DNA of 54,060 nucleotides. Origin: JAJNBD01 sp964471475 (GTDB taxonomy: Bacteria > Pseudomonadota > Gammaproteobacteria > CAISUE01). The notes below the pieces were generated by a model. The model was not told the origin of the DNA and made no database searches. It worked only from the letters and a program-made list of their open reading frames with translations. The position numbers and the translations under genes are program-made. The stretch is taken from positions 1 to 54,060 of the forward strand of contig CAYYFQ010000012.1 of assembly GCA_964471475.1 (NCBI GenBank), read 5' to 3'. Of this stretch, positions 23,754-33,115 are shown piece by piece. The number at the start of each line of letters is the position of its first letter. Within the stretch, counting starts at the first letter, position 1.

Positions 23754-24418
23754 TGTTCACCTAATAATCCCACACAGTGGTTTCTGCCTACGATGACATG
23801 CTGCAAAATTTTAATATCTAGCCATTGTAAACTATCTTGCAAAATTTGGGTGATTTGGACATCTTCCTGGCTTGGCGTCGGGTCTCCGGAAGGATGATTA
23901 TGTGCTACGATCAAAGCGGCAGCATTGTGAGCGATCGCGCGTTTGATTACTTCTCGTGGATGGACATTAGCATAAGTGAGAGTGCCATGAAATAACTCTT
24001 CATACGCCAATATTTCCAGCCGAGAGTTTAGAAAGATCGCAGCGAAAGTTTCTCGTTCATATAAGCTGAGTTTGCTTAATAAAAATTTTTCTAATATCTT
24101 GAAATTGGTTAATTGAATTTTGCTAGGCAAGTTTTGCTCTAAAATACGTTGCCCTAGCGCAAAAGCTGCCTGTAATTGTGCATAATGACTTAATCCTAAG
24201 CCGTGGATTTCGGTAAAACTTTGATAAGGAATAACCATTACTTGGCGCAGCGATCCAAAGCGTTCAATGAGTTGACGTGCTATTTCAATAGCAGAGTATC
24301 GAGGCGTGCCTTTTCTCAGTAAAATAGCCAGTAATTCAGTATCAGTCAGTTGTTGTGCGCCGTGCTTTAATAATTTTTCTCGAGGGCGATCGGGAGCGGG
24401 AAGGTCGGTAATGCGCAT
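23750..24418 (-). CDS. radC: RadC-family JAB-domain protein
   Basis: The product has 222 residues from ATG 24418, equal in length to E. coli RadC; longer frames reach back to 24616 into the PIN gene. An N-terminal helix-hairpin-helix-like part (PREKLLKHGAQQLTDTELLAILLRKG) precedes a JAB/MPN metalloprotease-like domain with the EVIKRA and HNHPSGDPTPSQED motif (His-x-His...Asp). Despite the name, a repair role is not supported experimentally in the family, and the biochemical activity is open. It shares ATGA with lysC downstream. Confidence 0.92.
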   Translation of the reverse strand: MRITDLPAPDRPREKLLKHGAQQLTDTELLAILLRKGTPRYSAIEIARQLIERFGSLRQVMVIPYQSFTEIHGLGLSHYAQLQAAFALGQRILEQNLPSKIQLTNFKILEKFLLSKLSLYERETFAAIFLNSRLEILAYEELFHGTLTYANVHPREVIKRAIAHNAAALIVAHNHPSGDPTPSQEDVQITQILQDSLQWLDIKILQHVIVGRNHCVGLLGEQ

Positions 24419-24506
24419 AAGAGATTCTTGATGAAAACGTTTAGCATAACAGTTCATTGTAAATCTATGCGTTACAATGGGTTTGAAAGTATCTATATTA
24501 ATAATT

Positions 24507-24884
24507 TTAAGGTTTAAAAATTTTAATCTGTAGTTCACGAATATTTTTAAAATGTTTATTATTACTGGTACACAGTAAGAGATTATTTTCAACTGCGGTA
24601 CTGGCAATAATAGCATCGCCTGCCATTAATCCAGAGGAAGCCGTATATTCTTCAATATAAATAGCAGCTCGATGTCCGATATTGTTGGTAATAGGCAAAA
24701 TTTCAAAATTAAAATCTTGTAAAAAAATTTTTATATAAGAAAAATGCTTTTTGCTGGGTGCTGTTTGAATTAACTCCATGTAGGTATAAATAGAAATTTT
24801 TCTTGTTAATTCTTGAGTTAATAAATGCGCTGCATTTATATTACCACGTTGTATCCAAATTAAGATATCAGTATCAAAGATCAT
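24507..24884 (-). CDS. vapC: PIN-domain toxin (VapC-like)
   Basis: The 125-residue protein has a PIN-domain acidic quartet: Asp4 and Asp6 in FDTDILIW, a central Glu in YTYMELIQ, and the C-terminal AGDAIIASTAVENNLLLCTSN with Asp. VapC toxins cleave RNA (often initiator tRNA or rRNA) in the cytoplasm. The ATG overlaps the end of the upstream antitoxin gene by 11 bp, the usual antitoxin-first type II arrangement. Members of this operon type autoregulate through the antitoxin. Confidence 0.9.
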   Translation of the reverse strand: MIFDTDILIWIQRGNINAAHLLTQELTRKISIYTYMELIQTAPSKKHFSYIKIFLQDFNFEILPITNNIGHRAAIYIEEYTASSGLMAGDAIIASTAVENNLLLCTSNNKHFKNIRELQIKIFKP

Positions 24885-25113
24885 GAAAACGGCCCCTGCG
24901 TAATTTTTTCATCTTTTGTGTTACAGAGCTTTTATCTTCTTGACACATGCCAAAAAAAGGATGCTCTGTTATATTTAATCCAGTCTCTTTGATGGCAGGA
25001 ATAATAGTACCAATCAGTTTGCGATGATACAGAATGTTTACAGATTCTTTCCGGGTTAAGGCTTTAATCACTTCTTTCATGTTATAACGTAAATCAACAA
25101 TGGATGCTTCCAT
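24874..25113 (-). CDS. Phd/YefM-like antitoxin of the PIN toxin
   Basis: The product has 79 residues from ATG 25113, preceded by TTGAGGTCTATATTTTT; the longer frame to 25176 is upstream noncoding sequence. The N-terminus MEASIVDLRYNMKEVIKALT followed by ESVNILYHRKLIGTIIPA is a Phd/YefM-type DNA-binding and dimerisation domain, and the remaining residues (about 50-79) form the flexible toxin-neutralising tail. It likely represses its own promoter; AT-rich inverted sequences TATAG/CTATA lie just upstream at 25140-25160. Confidence 0.85.
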   Translation of the reverse strand: MEASIVDLRYNMKEVIKALTRKESVNILYHRKLIGTIIPAIKETGLNITEHPFFGMCQEDKSSVTQKMKKLRRGRFHDL

Positions 25114-25271
25114 AAAAATATAGACCTCAATAAAATGTATAGGGTCATTATACACTATATATGTGTTGACAACCATTCAATTTTAGTCACATAATGCGAT
25201 TGCCGCGCGTTATCAACGGACAGATGGACTGCCCACCAACGCACGGAAGATTGGACTCTGCGGCACGGTTT

Positions 25272-25310
25272 ATGTAGGCTGGTATGCAGGTAGGTTCATA
25301 CCAGCTACAT
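25272..25310. repeat. intergenic hairpin
   Basis: ATGTAGGCTGGTATG (25272-25286) and CATACCAGCTACAT (25297-25310) pair with a single bulged base around a 10-nt loop. The hairpin lies in the 325-bp noncoding gap between the antitoxin gene and coxB. Its role is unknown; it could be part of the coxB leader. No T-run follows. Confidence 0.5.
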
Positions 25311-25438
25311 TTACCAACGTTTTCAAAACCACTCACTTTTTTCTATATAAAACCTTGTCGAGGCGCCCTTAATTAACCCGCTTGAGCTTCGAGCCCAAAA
25401 TCCTTAAAATAGGGGCACTTTGCAAAAGGAAATTACTG

Positions 25439-26593
25439 ATGTCTGTTATCAAGAAGTTTATTCGAATATTAATTACTATCCCTTTACTTGCTTTCGCTCA
25501 TTCTGCGTTGGCCGATTATCAATTAAACATGCCAGAAGGGGTTACTCCTATCAGTCATGATGTTTATCGCTTACACATGGCAGCATTTTGGATGTGTGTT
25601 GGGATTGGAGTGGTCGTTTTTGGTGTTATGTTTTACTCTATTATTATGCATCGCAAATCCCGTCATCCAGTCCCTGCTAAATTTTATCAACATCTTGGTT
25701 TAGAAATTACGTGGGCCGTCATCCCTTTTCTTTTATTGGTGATTATTGCGGTTCCTGCCACCGTAGTGTTGTTTCGCATGGATGATACGCGTAACTCAGA
25801 CGTTGTTATTAAGATAACAGGCTATCAATGGAAATGGCGGTATGAATACTTGAACCAAGGCATTAGTTTTTACAGTAATTTGTCAACACCAATGAACCAA
25901 CGCATGAATTTTGCACCAAAAGATCCTCATTATCTTTTGGAAGTAGACAATCCGTTAGTTGTTCCGGTAGGCGAAAAAATTCGATTTTTAGTGACAGCGA
26001 ATGATGTGATTCACTCTTGGTGGGTGCCAGAACTAGGAATTAAACAAGATGCTATTCCAGGGTTTATCCATGAAGCTTGGGCACGTATTGATACCCCTGG
26101 CACTTATCGTGGTCAATGTGCAGAATTGTGCGGGGCTGGCCATGGTTTTATGCCGATTGTGGTTCAAGCGGTTTCTAAAGAAGATTTTGCAAAATGGATT
26201 CATAAAATGACTAATGGTAAAGTGAATGCCAATACAATGTTACCTAATAAGGCATGGACGAAGAGTGAACTATTACAAAAAGGGCGCCAAGTTTATCATC
26301 AAAGTTGTGAAGTGTGTCACCAAGAGGATGGTGCGGGTTTAAAAGGATTGTATCCTTCACTCAAAGGTAATGCTGTTGTGATTGGATCTTCTGACGAAGA
26401 AATTCGAACGGTGCTATTGGGTAAGCCAGGAACTGCGATGCAACCATTTGAGGATCAATTGACGGCTGAAGAAATCGCGTCTGTGGTCACTTATACTAGA
26501 AATGAATGGGGCAATAATGCTCATGATATTGTACAACCCTTACAAGTAGCAAAAATTAAAGCAGAAGTACAACGGGCCGATAAAGGACATTAA
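25439..26593 (+). CDS. coxB: cytochrome c oxidase subunit II with fused cytochrome c domain
   Basis: The product has 384 residues from ATG 25439 (AAGGAAATTACTG before it). After a signal/anchor (about 1-26) come two transmembrane helices (about 45-70 and 88-112), then a periplasmic cupredoxin domain with the CuA ligands His192, Cys227, Glu229, Cys231, His235 and Met238 (CAELCGAGHGFM). A C-terminal cytochrome c domain carries the CxxCH heme site 290-294 (CEVCH). This is a caa3-type subunit II that receives electrons directly from its own heme. It is followed by coxA. Confidence 0.96.
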   Translation: MSVIKKFIRILITIPLLAFAHSALADYQLNMPEGVTPISHDVYRLHMAAFWMCVGIGVVVFGVMFYSIIMHRKSRHPVPAKFYQHLGLEITWAVIPFLLLVIIAVPATVVLFRMDDTRNSDVVIKITGYQWKWRYEYLNQGISFYSNLSTPMNQRMNFAPKDPHYLLEVDNPLVVPVGEKIRFLVTANDVIHSWWVPELGIKQDAIPGFIHEAWARIDTPGTYRGQCAELCGAGHGFMPIVVQAVSKEDFAKWIHKMTNGKVNANTMLPNKAWTKSELLQKGRQVYHQSCEVCHQEDGAGLKGLYPSLKGNAVVIGSSDEEIRTVLLGKPGTAMQPFEDQLTAEEIASVVTYTRNEWGNNAHDIVQPLQVAKIKAEVQRADKGH

Positions 26594-26682
26594 GGCGTGT
26601 TGACAATTTGCTATGCCGAGACAGAAAACGTTAAAACTGTAGACACTAAATTTAAAATTAGTTAAAGATTAAGAGAAAATAT

Positions 26683-28305
26683 ATGACTGATACTGTATTA
26701 GATCACGATGTTCATCACGACACTCACCCAAGATTACTGCAAAACCCATTCAAGTGGGCAGCGCGATGGATCTTTACCACCAATCATAAAGATATAGGCA
26801 CTCTCTATTTGTGGCTTGCGATGATTATGTTTTTTGTGGGAGGCACTATGGCTATGGTAATTCGTGCCGAACTATTTCAACCCGGCGCACGCCTAGTGGA
26901 TCCAGAATTTTTTAATCAAATGACGACCCTGCATGGACTTATTATGGTGTTTGGTGTGGTGATGCCTGCCATGACAGGTTTAGCTAATTGGATGGTGCCC
27001 ATGATGATTGGTGCACCTGATATGGCGCTTCCCCGTTTAAACAATTGGAGTTTTTGGGTGCTTCCGTTTGCATTTGCTATTTTATTTAGCACGCTATTTA
27101 TGGAAGGTCCGGCGCCTGATTTCGGTTGGACTTTTTACGCGCCGCTTTCCACGGTATATGGACCGCCAAGTACAGACTTTATGGTGGTATCTATCCATTT
27201 ATTAGGGTTTTCTTCGATTATGGGTGCGATCAATATTATTGCAACTATTATTAATTTACGTGCTCCTGGCATGAGTTGGTATAAATTACCAATGTTTGTA
27301 TGGACGTGGTTTATTACGGCGTTTTTATTATTAGCTGTGATGCCTGTGCTTGCGGGTTGTGTGACGATGGTGTTATTTGATCGACATTTTGGCACCAGCT
27401 TTTTCAATCCCGCAGGTGGTGGTGATCCGGTTTTATTTCAACATATTTTTTGGTTCTTTGGACATCCAGAAGTTTATATTTTAATTTTGCCAGCGTTTGG
27501 TGTAATTTCTGAAGTGATCCCTACATTTAGCCGCAAAAAACTTTTTGGTTACCATTTTATGGTGTACGCTACGTTAGCAATTGCATTTTTATCATTCATC
27601 GTGTGGGCGCACCATATGTTTACGACGGGCATGCCCATTGCTGGAGAATTATTTTTTATGTATTTAACGATGTTGGTGGCAGTTCCTACTGGTGTTAAAG
27701 TTTTTAACTGGGTAACAACTATGTTCCAAGGTTCGATAACTTTTGAAACACCCATGTTATTTGCATTAGGATTTTTAGTAATGTTTACTATTGGTGGGTT
27801 CTCTGGGTTGATGCTTGCTTTGGCTCCCGCGGATTATCAATATCAAGATACTTATTTCGTAGTGGCACATTTTCACTACGTTTTAGTCCCAGGCTCTATT
27901 TTTGGCATTATGTGCGCGGTTTATTATTGGATTCCTAAATGGACAGGGCACATGTATAACGAGACTTTAGGTAAATGGCATTTTTGGCTGTCGGTGATTT
28001 TTTTGAACGTAACTTTCTTCCCAATGCACTTTTTAGGATTGGCGGGGATGCCACGCCGTATTCCTGATTATGCACTGCAATTTGCTGATTTTAATCAAAT
28101 TGCGTCGTTGGGTGCTTTCGGTTTTGGCTTGTCGCAATTAATTTTCTTATACATTGTGATTCGCACCATTATAGGAGGCAAACCTGCAGGTGATAAACCT
28201 TGGGAAGGTGCCAAAACATTGGAGTGGGATTTACCATCTCCACCGCCATATCATACATGGACGACCCCACCTACACCAGCACAACTGGCTGAGCAAACTT
28301 ATTAA
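26683..28305 (+). CDS. coxA: cytochrome c oxidase subunit I
   Basis: The 540-residue protein has the 12-helix heme-copper oxidase core. Landmarks include the low-spin heme/copper segment HHMFTTGMP with its histidines, the CuB region FGHPEVYILILPAFG, and the heme-ligand HFHYVLVPG. It reduces oxygen to water and pumps protons at the inner membrane. Together with coxB it would form a caa3-like oxidase. The usual subunit III, ctaG and ctaE genes do not follow; a sugar-kinase gene comes 10 bp after the stop, so those partners must be elsewhere or the operon was rearranged. Confidence 0.96.
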   Translation: MTDTVLDHDVHHDTHPRLLQNPFKWAARWIFTTNHKDIGTLYLWLAMIMFFVGGTMAMVIRAELFQPGARLVDPEFFNQMTTLHGLIMVFGVVMPAMTGLANWMVPMMIGAPDMALPRLNNWSFWVLPFAFAILFSTLFMEGPAPDFGWTFYAPLSTVYGPPSTDFMVVSIHLLGFSSIMGAINIIATIINLRAPGMSWYKLPMFVWTWFITAFLLLAVMPVLAGCVTMVLFDRHFGTSFFNPAGGGDPVLFQHIFWFFGHPEVYILILPAFGVISEVIPTFSRKKLFGYHFMVYATLAIAFLSFIVWAHHMFTTGMPIAGELFFMYLTMLVAVPTGVKVFNWVTTMFQGSITFETPMLFALGFLVMFTIGGFSGLMLALAPADYQYQDTYFVVAHFHYVLVPGSIFGIMCAVYYWIPKWTGHMYNETLGKWHFWLSVIFLNVTFFPMHFLGLAGMPRRIPDYALQFADFNQIASLGAFGFGLSQLIFLYIVIRTIIGGKPAGDKPWEGAKTLEWDLPSPPPYHTWTTPPTPAQLAEQTY

Positions 28306-28314
28306 ATTAATGAA

Positions 28315-29739
28315 ATGGAGACAGAGAAACCTTCTTTTCAATATTTATTAAAGCTCCCTGGAAAGATTTATCGAAAGCAGGAAGGGCGCCTTACTAAAGC
28401 GATTTTTTGGAGGGGTCAGGAGTGTTTTGTTAAGTTGCATGCTGGGATTGGCTGGCGAGAAATTTTTAAAAACCTCTGTCAAGGCCGATTGCCAATTGTT
28501 GGGGCACGTCCCGAGTATCAAGCATTAAAACACCTAACGGAAGTGGGTATTCCAACACTTGAGATTCTCGAATTTAATAGCAACGGTTGGAATCCGGCAG
28601 CGCAAAAATCCTACCTAATCACCAAAGCACTTCATCATACCACTAGTCTAGAAACGTTATGTGGCCATTGGCAAACCTCTTCGCCAACGATTGATTTCAA
28701 AAGAAAAATTATTAGACAAGTTGCTAAAATAGCTGCGCAAATGCATAACGCAGGTATTAACCACCGAGATTTTTATATTTGTCATTTTTTGTTTGATGAA
28801 AAGCTTTATGCAGAAAAGGGGCAAGTTAAACTTTATTTAATGGACTTACATCGTGCACAGATTCGTCAAGAGGTCCCTTATCGTTGGCGCCTTAAAGATA
28901 TTGGGGGTTTGTATTTTTCTGTGTTGAATCTTCCATTAACTCGTCGTGATTTATTTTTATTTATGAAAATTTATCAAGAACTAACACTTCAGCGATTAAA
29001 TTGGCCACTTTTTTGGTATGAAGTAGAAAAAAAAGCATGGACTTTATATCAAAAAACCTTCTTTAAAAAGATAAGTTTTCAATCGAAAGAGAGGGGATAC
29101 AAATTAAAGATGGTATATGACCCAAAGTATGTGCCAGCTTCTCTTATCTCATTGAACACTCCGGAAGCATTATTTAAAAAAGCTGAGATTTTAAAAACCG
29201 ACGCTACGACGACGGTGGCTAAAATCCTAGTCGATGAGCAAACACTATTACTCAAACGCTACAATGCACGTCATTTACTTAAAATAATGAAGCGTCGCTT
29301 TGGTGAAAGTCGAGCAGCACGCAATTGGTATCAAGCGTGGCGTTTGCATCACCTGCAAATTTTAACACCAAGGCCTCTGGCCAAAATTGAAGTCTTATAC
29401 TGGGGTGTTATTCGGGAATCTTATATCTTGATGGAATATTTAGCAGGTGGAGAAGACTTGAGTAAATTTTTACAAAAATACCCCGCGGCGTTGCCGAAAA
29501 TGCTAAGGCAGATAAAAAATATTTTTACGAGCTTAGCTGCTTCCTATACTGCACATGGGGATATGAAAGCGACAAATTTATGGGTAGTAAAGGAGAAAAT
29601 TTATTTATTAGATTTAGACGGGATGCGTCAATATCTACACCCAGCAGCATTAGCAAAAGCTTTGGCGAAGGATAAACAACGGTTTTTGAAAAATTGGCAA
29701 AACATGCCAGAACTATGCCAAGCATTTGAGAAAATTTAG
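28315..29739 (+). CDS. two-domain LPS-core kinase (WaaP/RfaP-like fused to a second Kdo/heptose-type kinase)
   Basis: The 474-residue protein contains two RIO/protein-kinase-like modules. The first (about 15-255) matches heptose kinase WaaP/RfaP: lysine in CFVKLHAG, catalytic loop NHRDFYICHFLF (about 149-160) and metal loop LYLMDLHRAQ. The second (about 280-474) has the KLLLKRYNA-like strand, catalytic loop AHGDMKATNLW (about 414-424) and LLDLDGMRQ. Both sets of catalytic Asp residues are present. WaaP-type enzymes phosphorylate inner-core heptose or Kdo of lipopolysaccharide at the inner-membrane cytoplasmic face. It sits 10 bp after coxA and 1 bp before the threonylcarbamoyl synthase gene. 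Confidence 0.82.
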   Translation: METEKPSFQYLLKLPGKIYRKQEGRLTKAIFWRGQECFVKLHAGIGWREIFKNLCQGRLPIVGARPEYQALKHLTEVGIPTLEILEFNSNGWNPAAQKSYLITKALHHTTSLETLCGHWQTSSPTIDFKRKIIRQVAKIAAQMHNAGINHRDFYICHFLFDEKLYAEKGQVKLYLMDLHRAQIRQEVPYRWRLKDIGGLYFSVLNLPLTRRDLFLFMKIYQELTLQRLNWPLFWYEVEKKAWTLYQKTFFKKISFQSKERGYKLKMVYDPKYVPASLISLNTPEALFKKAEILKTDATTTVAKILVDEQTLLLKRYNARHLLKIMKRRFGESRAARNWYQAWRLHHLQILTPRPLAKIEVLYWGVIRESYILMEYLAGGEDLSKFLQKYPAALPKMLRQIKNIFTSLAASYTAHGDMKATNLWVVKEKIYLLDLDGMRQYLHPAALAKALAKDKQRFLKNWQNMPELCQAFEKI

Positions 29740-29740
29740 C

Positions 29741-30730
29741 ATGATTATTCATCCATACAACCCACAAATTTTTCAGCAAATTGTCGAGCACTTACGTGCG
29801 GGTGAGGTCGTCGCTATTCCTACCGAAACGGTTTATGGTCTTGCGGCAGATGCAAAAAATCCAGAAGCAATAAAAAAAATATTTCACCTTAAAGAGCGCC
29901 CTTTTGATAACCCAATAATTGTGCATTTACCTGACCAAGAAAGCATGGAGCAATGGGGGAAAAATATTCCTGAGTACGCATGGGAGTTAGCTAAAGCTTT
30001 TTGGCCCGGACCCTTAACATTAATTATTCCAAAAGCCGATTCAGTATTAAATTTACTGACAGCAGATCAAGCGAGTGTGGGAGTTCGGGTACCAGCGCAC
30101 CCTATTGCATTGGCGATATTGCAAGCTTTTGATGGAGGGTTGGCGGCTCCTTCTGCTAATCCATTTACTCGTATTAGCCCAACACAATCCTCTCATGTGG
30201 CAGAATATTTTGGAGAGGAGCTGTGGATTGTGGAAGGAGGGCCGTCCGAGGTGGGACTGGAATCCACTATTGTAGATTGCACCGGAAAGTACCCTGTAAT
30301 TTTGCGCCATGGAGTCATCACAGAAGAAGATATTTTAGAAAAAATCAATGGTTCATTAGCGTTGCTTAAGACGTCGACGGCTAAGCATCCTGGGCAACAT
30401 AAGCGACATTATGCGCCTCAAACTCCTATACAGTTATTAGATCAGGAGGCATTAAGCGCGCTTTGCCAAAAACTCACCTCCTTAGATAAGCAACAAATGG
30501 GTTTAATTGCACTTACTCCATCCTTACAAAATTTATATTTTAAAAAATCAAAAATATTACCCAGAGATTCAAAAAGTTACGGAGCCTCCCTTTATAGTGC
30601 GCTTCATGAACTGGATGCGGAGGGAGCACAAATCATTTTGATTGAGATGCCCCCAGATCTTCCAGAATGGCGAGCCGTCCGTGAAAAATTGTTTAAAGCT
30701 CAAGGAGAGCGTAGCGTCCCAGATTTATGA
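29741..30730 (+). CDS. tsaC: L-threonylcarbamoyladenylate synthase (Sua5/YrdC)
   Basis: The product has 329 residues. The YrdC core (about 1-205) includes GEVVAIPTETVYGLAADA, KERPFDNPIIVH, and SVGVRVPAHP with a conserved S-A-N at SANPF. A C-terminal Sua5-type extension (about 225-329) follows, so it is the long Sua5-like form, not short TsaC. It makes TC-AMP from threonine, bicarbonate and ATP for the t6A modification of ANN-decoding tRNAs. ATG 29741 lies one base after the upstream gene; the ATG at 29726 is inside that gene. Confidence 0.95.
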   Translation: MIIHPYNPQIFQQIVEHLRAGEVVAIPTETVYGLAADAKNPEAIKKIFHLKERPFDNPIIVHLPDQESMEQWGKNIPEYAWELAKAFWPGPLTLIIPKADSVLNLLTADQASVGVRVPAHPIALAILQAFDGGLAAPSANPFTRISPTQSSHVAEYFGEELWIVEGGPSEVGLESTIVDCTGKYPVILRHGVITEEDILEKINGSLALLKTSTAKHPGQHKRHYAPQTPIQLLDQEALSALCQKLTSLDKQQMGLIALTPSLQNLYFKKSKILPRDSKSYGASLYSALHELDAEGAQIILIEMPPDLPEWRAVREKLFKAQGERSVPDL

Positions 30731-30804
30731 GATAATTAAACAAGTAAAGGAAAAAGGGATGTGCGTACAGGGCTACCTCATTATCAACTGTATGAATGTA
30801 TAAG

Positions 30805-30906
30805 CGGATCCTTATGGGGCCTTGGGCGAGGACCATCTTTTACAGGGACGTAAAAAATGATCGCAGGAGCGGCTTTGTCCGAGAACAATGGCCCCTAAGG
30901 ATTCGC
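30805..30906. repeat. long-loop inverted repeat in intergenic region
   Basis: CGGATCCTTATGGGGCCTTG (30805-30824) pairs with CAATGGCCCCTAAGGATTCG (30886-30905) with a few mismatches around a loop of about 60 nt. It lies between the threonylcarbamoyl synthase gene and the secreted-protein gene. It may be an extragenic repeat or a structured leader of the downstream gene; no T-run follows, so it is not an obvious terminator. Confidence 0.5.
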
Positions 30907-30978
30907 GACAAATTTTTAATGAGGTGGCCATGGATGTGGCATAAGTCAGCAACGGTATTCGCTTATTAGGGAGGCTCT

Positions 30979-31875
30979 ATGTCTTATCGTCATTTACTAA
31001 ATTTTTTTCTGTTCATTTTTTGCCTGTTATCGCCTTTGGTCAGCAGTGGTGGGGGCACCAACAGTCCAGGCAGTTCAGCGAATGGCGCGTGCGGAAACAC
31101 TTGTGGTCAAGCCGCCGCCCAAAATGTAGGGGAACAGCGGCCTAATGCCGTTGTTGCACAAGCGCCTCAGGTGACGGTTACTGAAATTCCCGCGTCTCCT
31201 TCTCCCACTTTCTCCACAGTATCTACCTCACCTATGATGAACCGCGTCGTAACACTCCCCGTGCACAACGCTTCTGATATTGCCAATGTCAACAAAACGC
31301 TTTCTATCCCCGTTCAACAGGCGACTTTACAGGTTAATGCTTCACTCTTAGTAGATTCTTCTGTTGGAACTCAGCAAAAGCTCGATCAAATGATTCAAAA
31401 TGCGAAACATCATAGTGCTACTTCTGTTCATCTATTTATTCTCAATACTCATGACAACGAAATCGCCAAGGACAAAGCTTTAGATGCGGCACTTAAACTG
31501 ACGCAACGCCACAACATTGTGTTTGAACCTAATGTAACCTACCCACCAGGATTTTTAGCCAAACGAGTAAACGCTTTGCCCAATCATCATCTCATTCGTA
31601 TATATACTCGCTATATCAATGATCCTAAAGAGCAGGAGGCCCCCGAGATTGTTAAAGCGGTGAACCGTGCCATCTTTGTGACACCTGATAATAGGCAAAT
31701 TAAGTTTATTAATCGACCACATCAATTGATTACGTACACCTATGACGCTCATAATAAACTATTAACACAAGAACATGTTGATAGAAAAACTGATGTGGAG
31801 AAGTTAAAACTGATCACCGCCGTGATTTTATCGGCCAATAAAAGCGAACCTCAAAAACAAATGCCTCATCATTAA
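30979..31875 (+). CDS. exported protein of unknown function, upstream of traB-like gene
   Basis: I do not recognise this 298-residue protein. A signal peptide (about 1-23, LLNFFLFIFCLLSPLVSS) is followed by a Gly/Ser/Ala-rich segment with a Cys pair (about 24-50), a Pro/Thr-rich linker (50-100) and a C-terminal alpha/beta domain (about 110-270) containing LDQMIQNAKHHSATSVHLFI and DKALDAALKLTQRH. That region is loosely reminiscent of OmpA-like or periplasmic domains but is not assignable. ATG 30979 has a good GGGAGGCTCT site. The TraB-like gene follows 11 bp later, so the two are probably one operon and may act together at the envelope. Confidence 0.55.
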   Translation: MSYRHLLNFFLFIFCLLSPLVSSGGGTNSPGSSANGACGNTCGQAAAQNVGEQRPNAVVAQAPQVTVTEIPASPSPTFSTVSTSPMMNRVVTLPVHNASDIANVNKTLSIPVQQATLQVNASLLVDSSVGTQQKLDQMIQNAKHHSATSVHLFILNTHDNEIAKDKALDAALKLTQRHNIVFEPNVTYPPGFLAKRVNALPNHHLIRIYTRYINDPKEQEAPEIVKAVNRAIFVTPDNRQIKFINRPHQLITYTYDAHNKLLTQEHVDRKTDVEKLKLITAVILSANKSEPQKQMPHH

Positions 31876-31886
31876 TAAACTGCCTT

Positions 31887-33110
31887 GTGAAAAAGTATTT
31901 TTTCTTTATACAATATCCTAAAGGTACAGCACTCTTAGTAGGCTGTGCTTTTGGCCTTTCAGGTTGCTTCAATACCCCATGGATTTTTGGTTTATGGTTT
32001 TTTTTGCCTATTGTTTGGCTTGCGTTTTCAAATCGGTGGCAGGCTTCTTTATTCATTAGCGCATTCTATTTAAGTGTTGCTTGGGAAATCATTCCTGACA
32101 CATTGAATTATGTTGGGTGGGATGCCCCTGCAGTTTTTTTAGGCTTAGGAATTTGGTTGGCGGCAGGATTTTTTCCCACTATTCCGTGGACCATTTGTTT
32201 TCCAACAAACAAGCAGCAACCCTCTTCCTTGTTATTCAGTTTACTCAGCTTATTTTTTTTATTAACGATACCTCCTTTTGGCGTGATCATTTGGGGAAAT
32301 CCGTTAACCAGCGCGGGACTGATTTATCCTGGTTTTCGATTATGGGGGTTAGGATTATGTACTCTTTTAATCATCAGTGTTTCTTTTGCGATCTATCTTC
32401 GTCGTTATCGCTTTATGAGTATCGTAATCGTGGGTTTTTTATTGTTTATGGCTGTTTATGCGCAACGGACTTTTCCATCGCTCCCTCAACCACCGAGCAA
32501 CTGGGTTGCTGTCAATACGAGTAGCCGGTTTGTGGATTTTAATAGCTATTTAACCGAAACAGTGAGAGCAGCATTGCATCAAGGAAAAAAAGTTATTATT
32601 TTGCCAGAAAATGTGGTCAATTTATATGATGTACGACATGATCCTTTGTGGAAAAAATTAATCACCGAACTGGCGCAAGCACATGCCACATTAATTACCG
32701 GTGCCTATGCTGCTGCAACCTTAACATCGAGTAATACAGCTCTCATTTTTTATCAAAAACATCAAGAAGGCGTATTAATCATTGCTCAAAATCAATTTAA
32801 CTTTTATCCCACAAGAGCTCCGCTACCTTTTCTTTCATGGCAGCCGATCGGTAAATCGCATGTGGCTGCGCATTGGTGGCGGTCAGGCGTTTACGGTGTC
32901 CAAGGAGAGCGTGTGGGTACCTTTATTTGTTTTGAAGGGTTTTTACCATGGATGATGATTACAACAGCCCTCGATGCCCCCAATATATTGATTTTAATAG
33001 CCAACCATTGGTGGAACATGCCTACGGCCATTCATAAACAATTATGGATTTTTCAACTATGGGCACGATTGCTTAACACCCCGGTCCTGATCAGTGAGAA
33101 CCTACAGTAA
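31887..33110 (+). CDS. traB: TraB-like nitrilase-fold membrane protein (conjugal-transfer type)
   Basis: The 407-residue protein has about six N-terminal membrane helices (1-200) and a C-terminal carbon-nitrogen hydrolase domain. The catalytic Glu (ILPENVV) and Cys (TFICFEG) are visible; the Lys position of apolipoprotein N-acyltransferases is not clear. The late motif ANHWWNMPTAIHKQLW followed by FQLWARLLNTPVL is characteristic of Ti-plasmid TraB, which matches better than Lnt. It starts at GTG 31887. No other tra genes are present. The last residues (SENLQ) and stop lie at the border of the MITE beginning at 33116, so the very end may have been altered by that insertion. Confidence 0.7.
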   Translation: MKKYFFFIQYPKGTALLVGCAFGLSGCFNTPWIFGLWFFLPIVWLAFSNRWQASLFISAFYLSVAWEIIPDTLNYVGWDAPAVFLGLGIWLAAGFFPTIPWTICFPTNKQQPSSLLFSLLSLFFLLTIPPFGVIIWGNPLTSAGLIYPGFRLWGLGLCTLLIISVSFAIYLRRYRFMSIVIVGFLLFMAVYAQRTFPSLPQPPSNWVAVNTSSRFVDFNSYLTETVRAALHQGKKVIILPENVVNLYDVRHDPLWKKLITELAQAHATLITGAYAAATLTSSNTALIFYQKHQEGVLIIAQNQFNFYPTRAPLPFLSWQPIGKSHVAAHWWRSGVYGVQGERVGTFICFEGFLPWMMITTALDAPNILILIANHWWNMPTAIHKQLWIFQLWARLLNTPVLISENLQ

Positions 33111-33115
33111 CCTGT

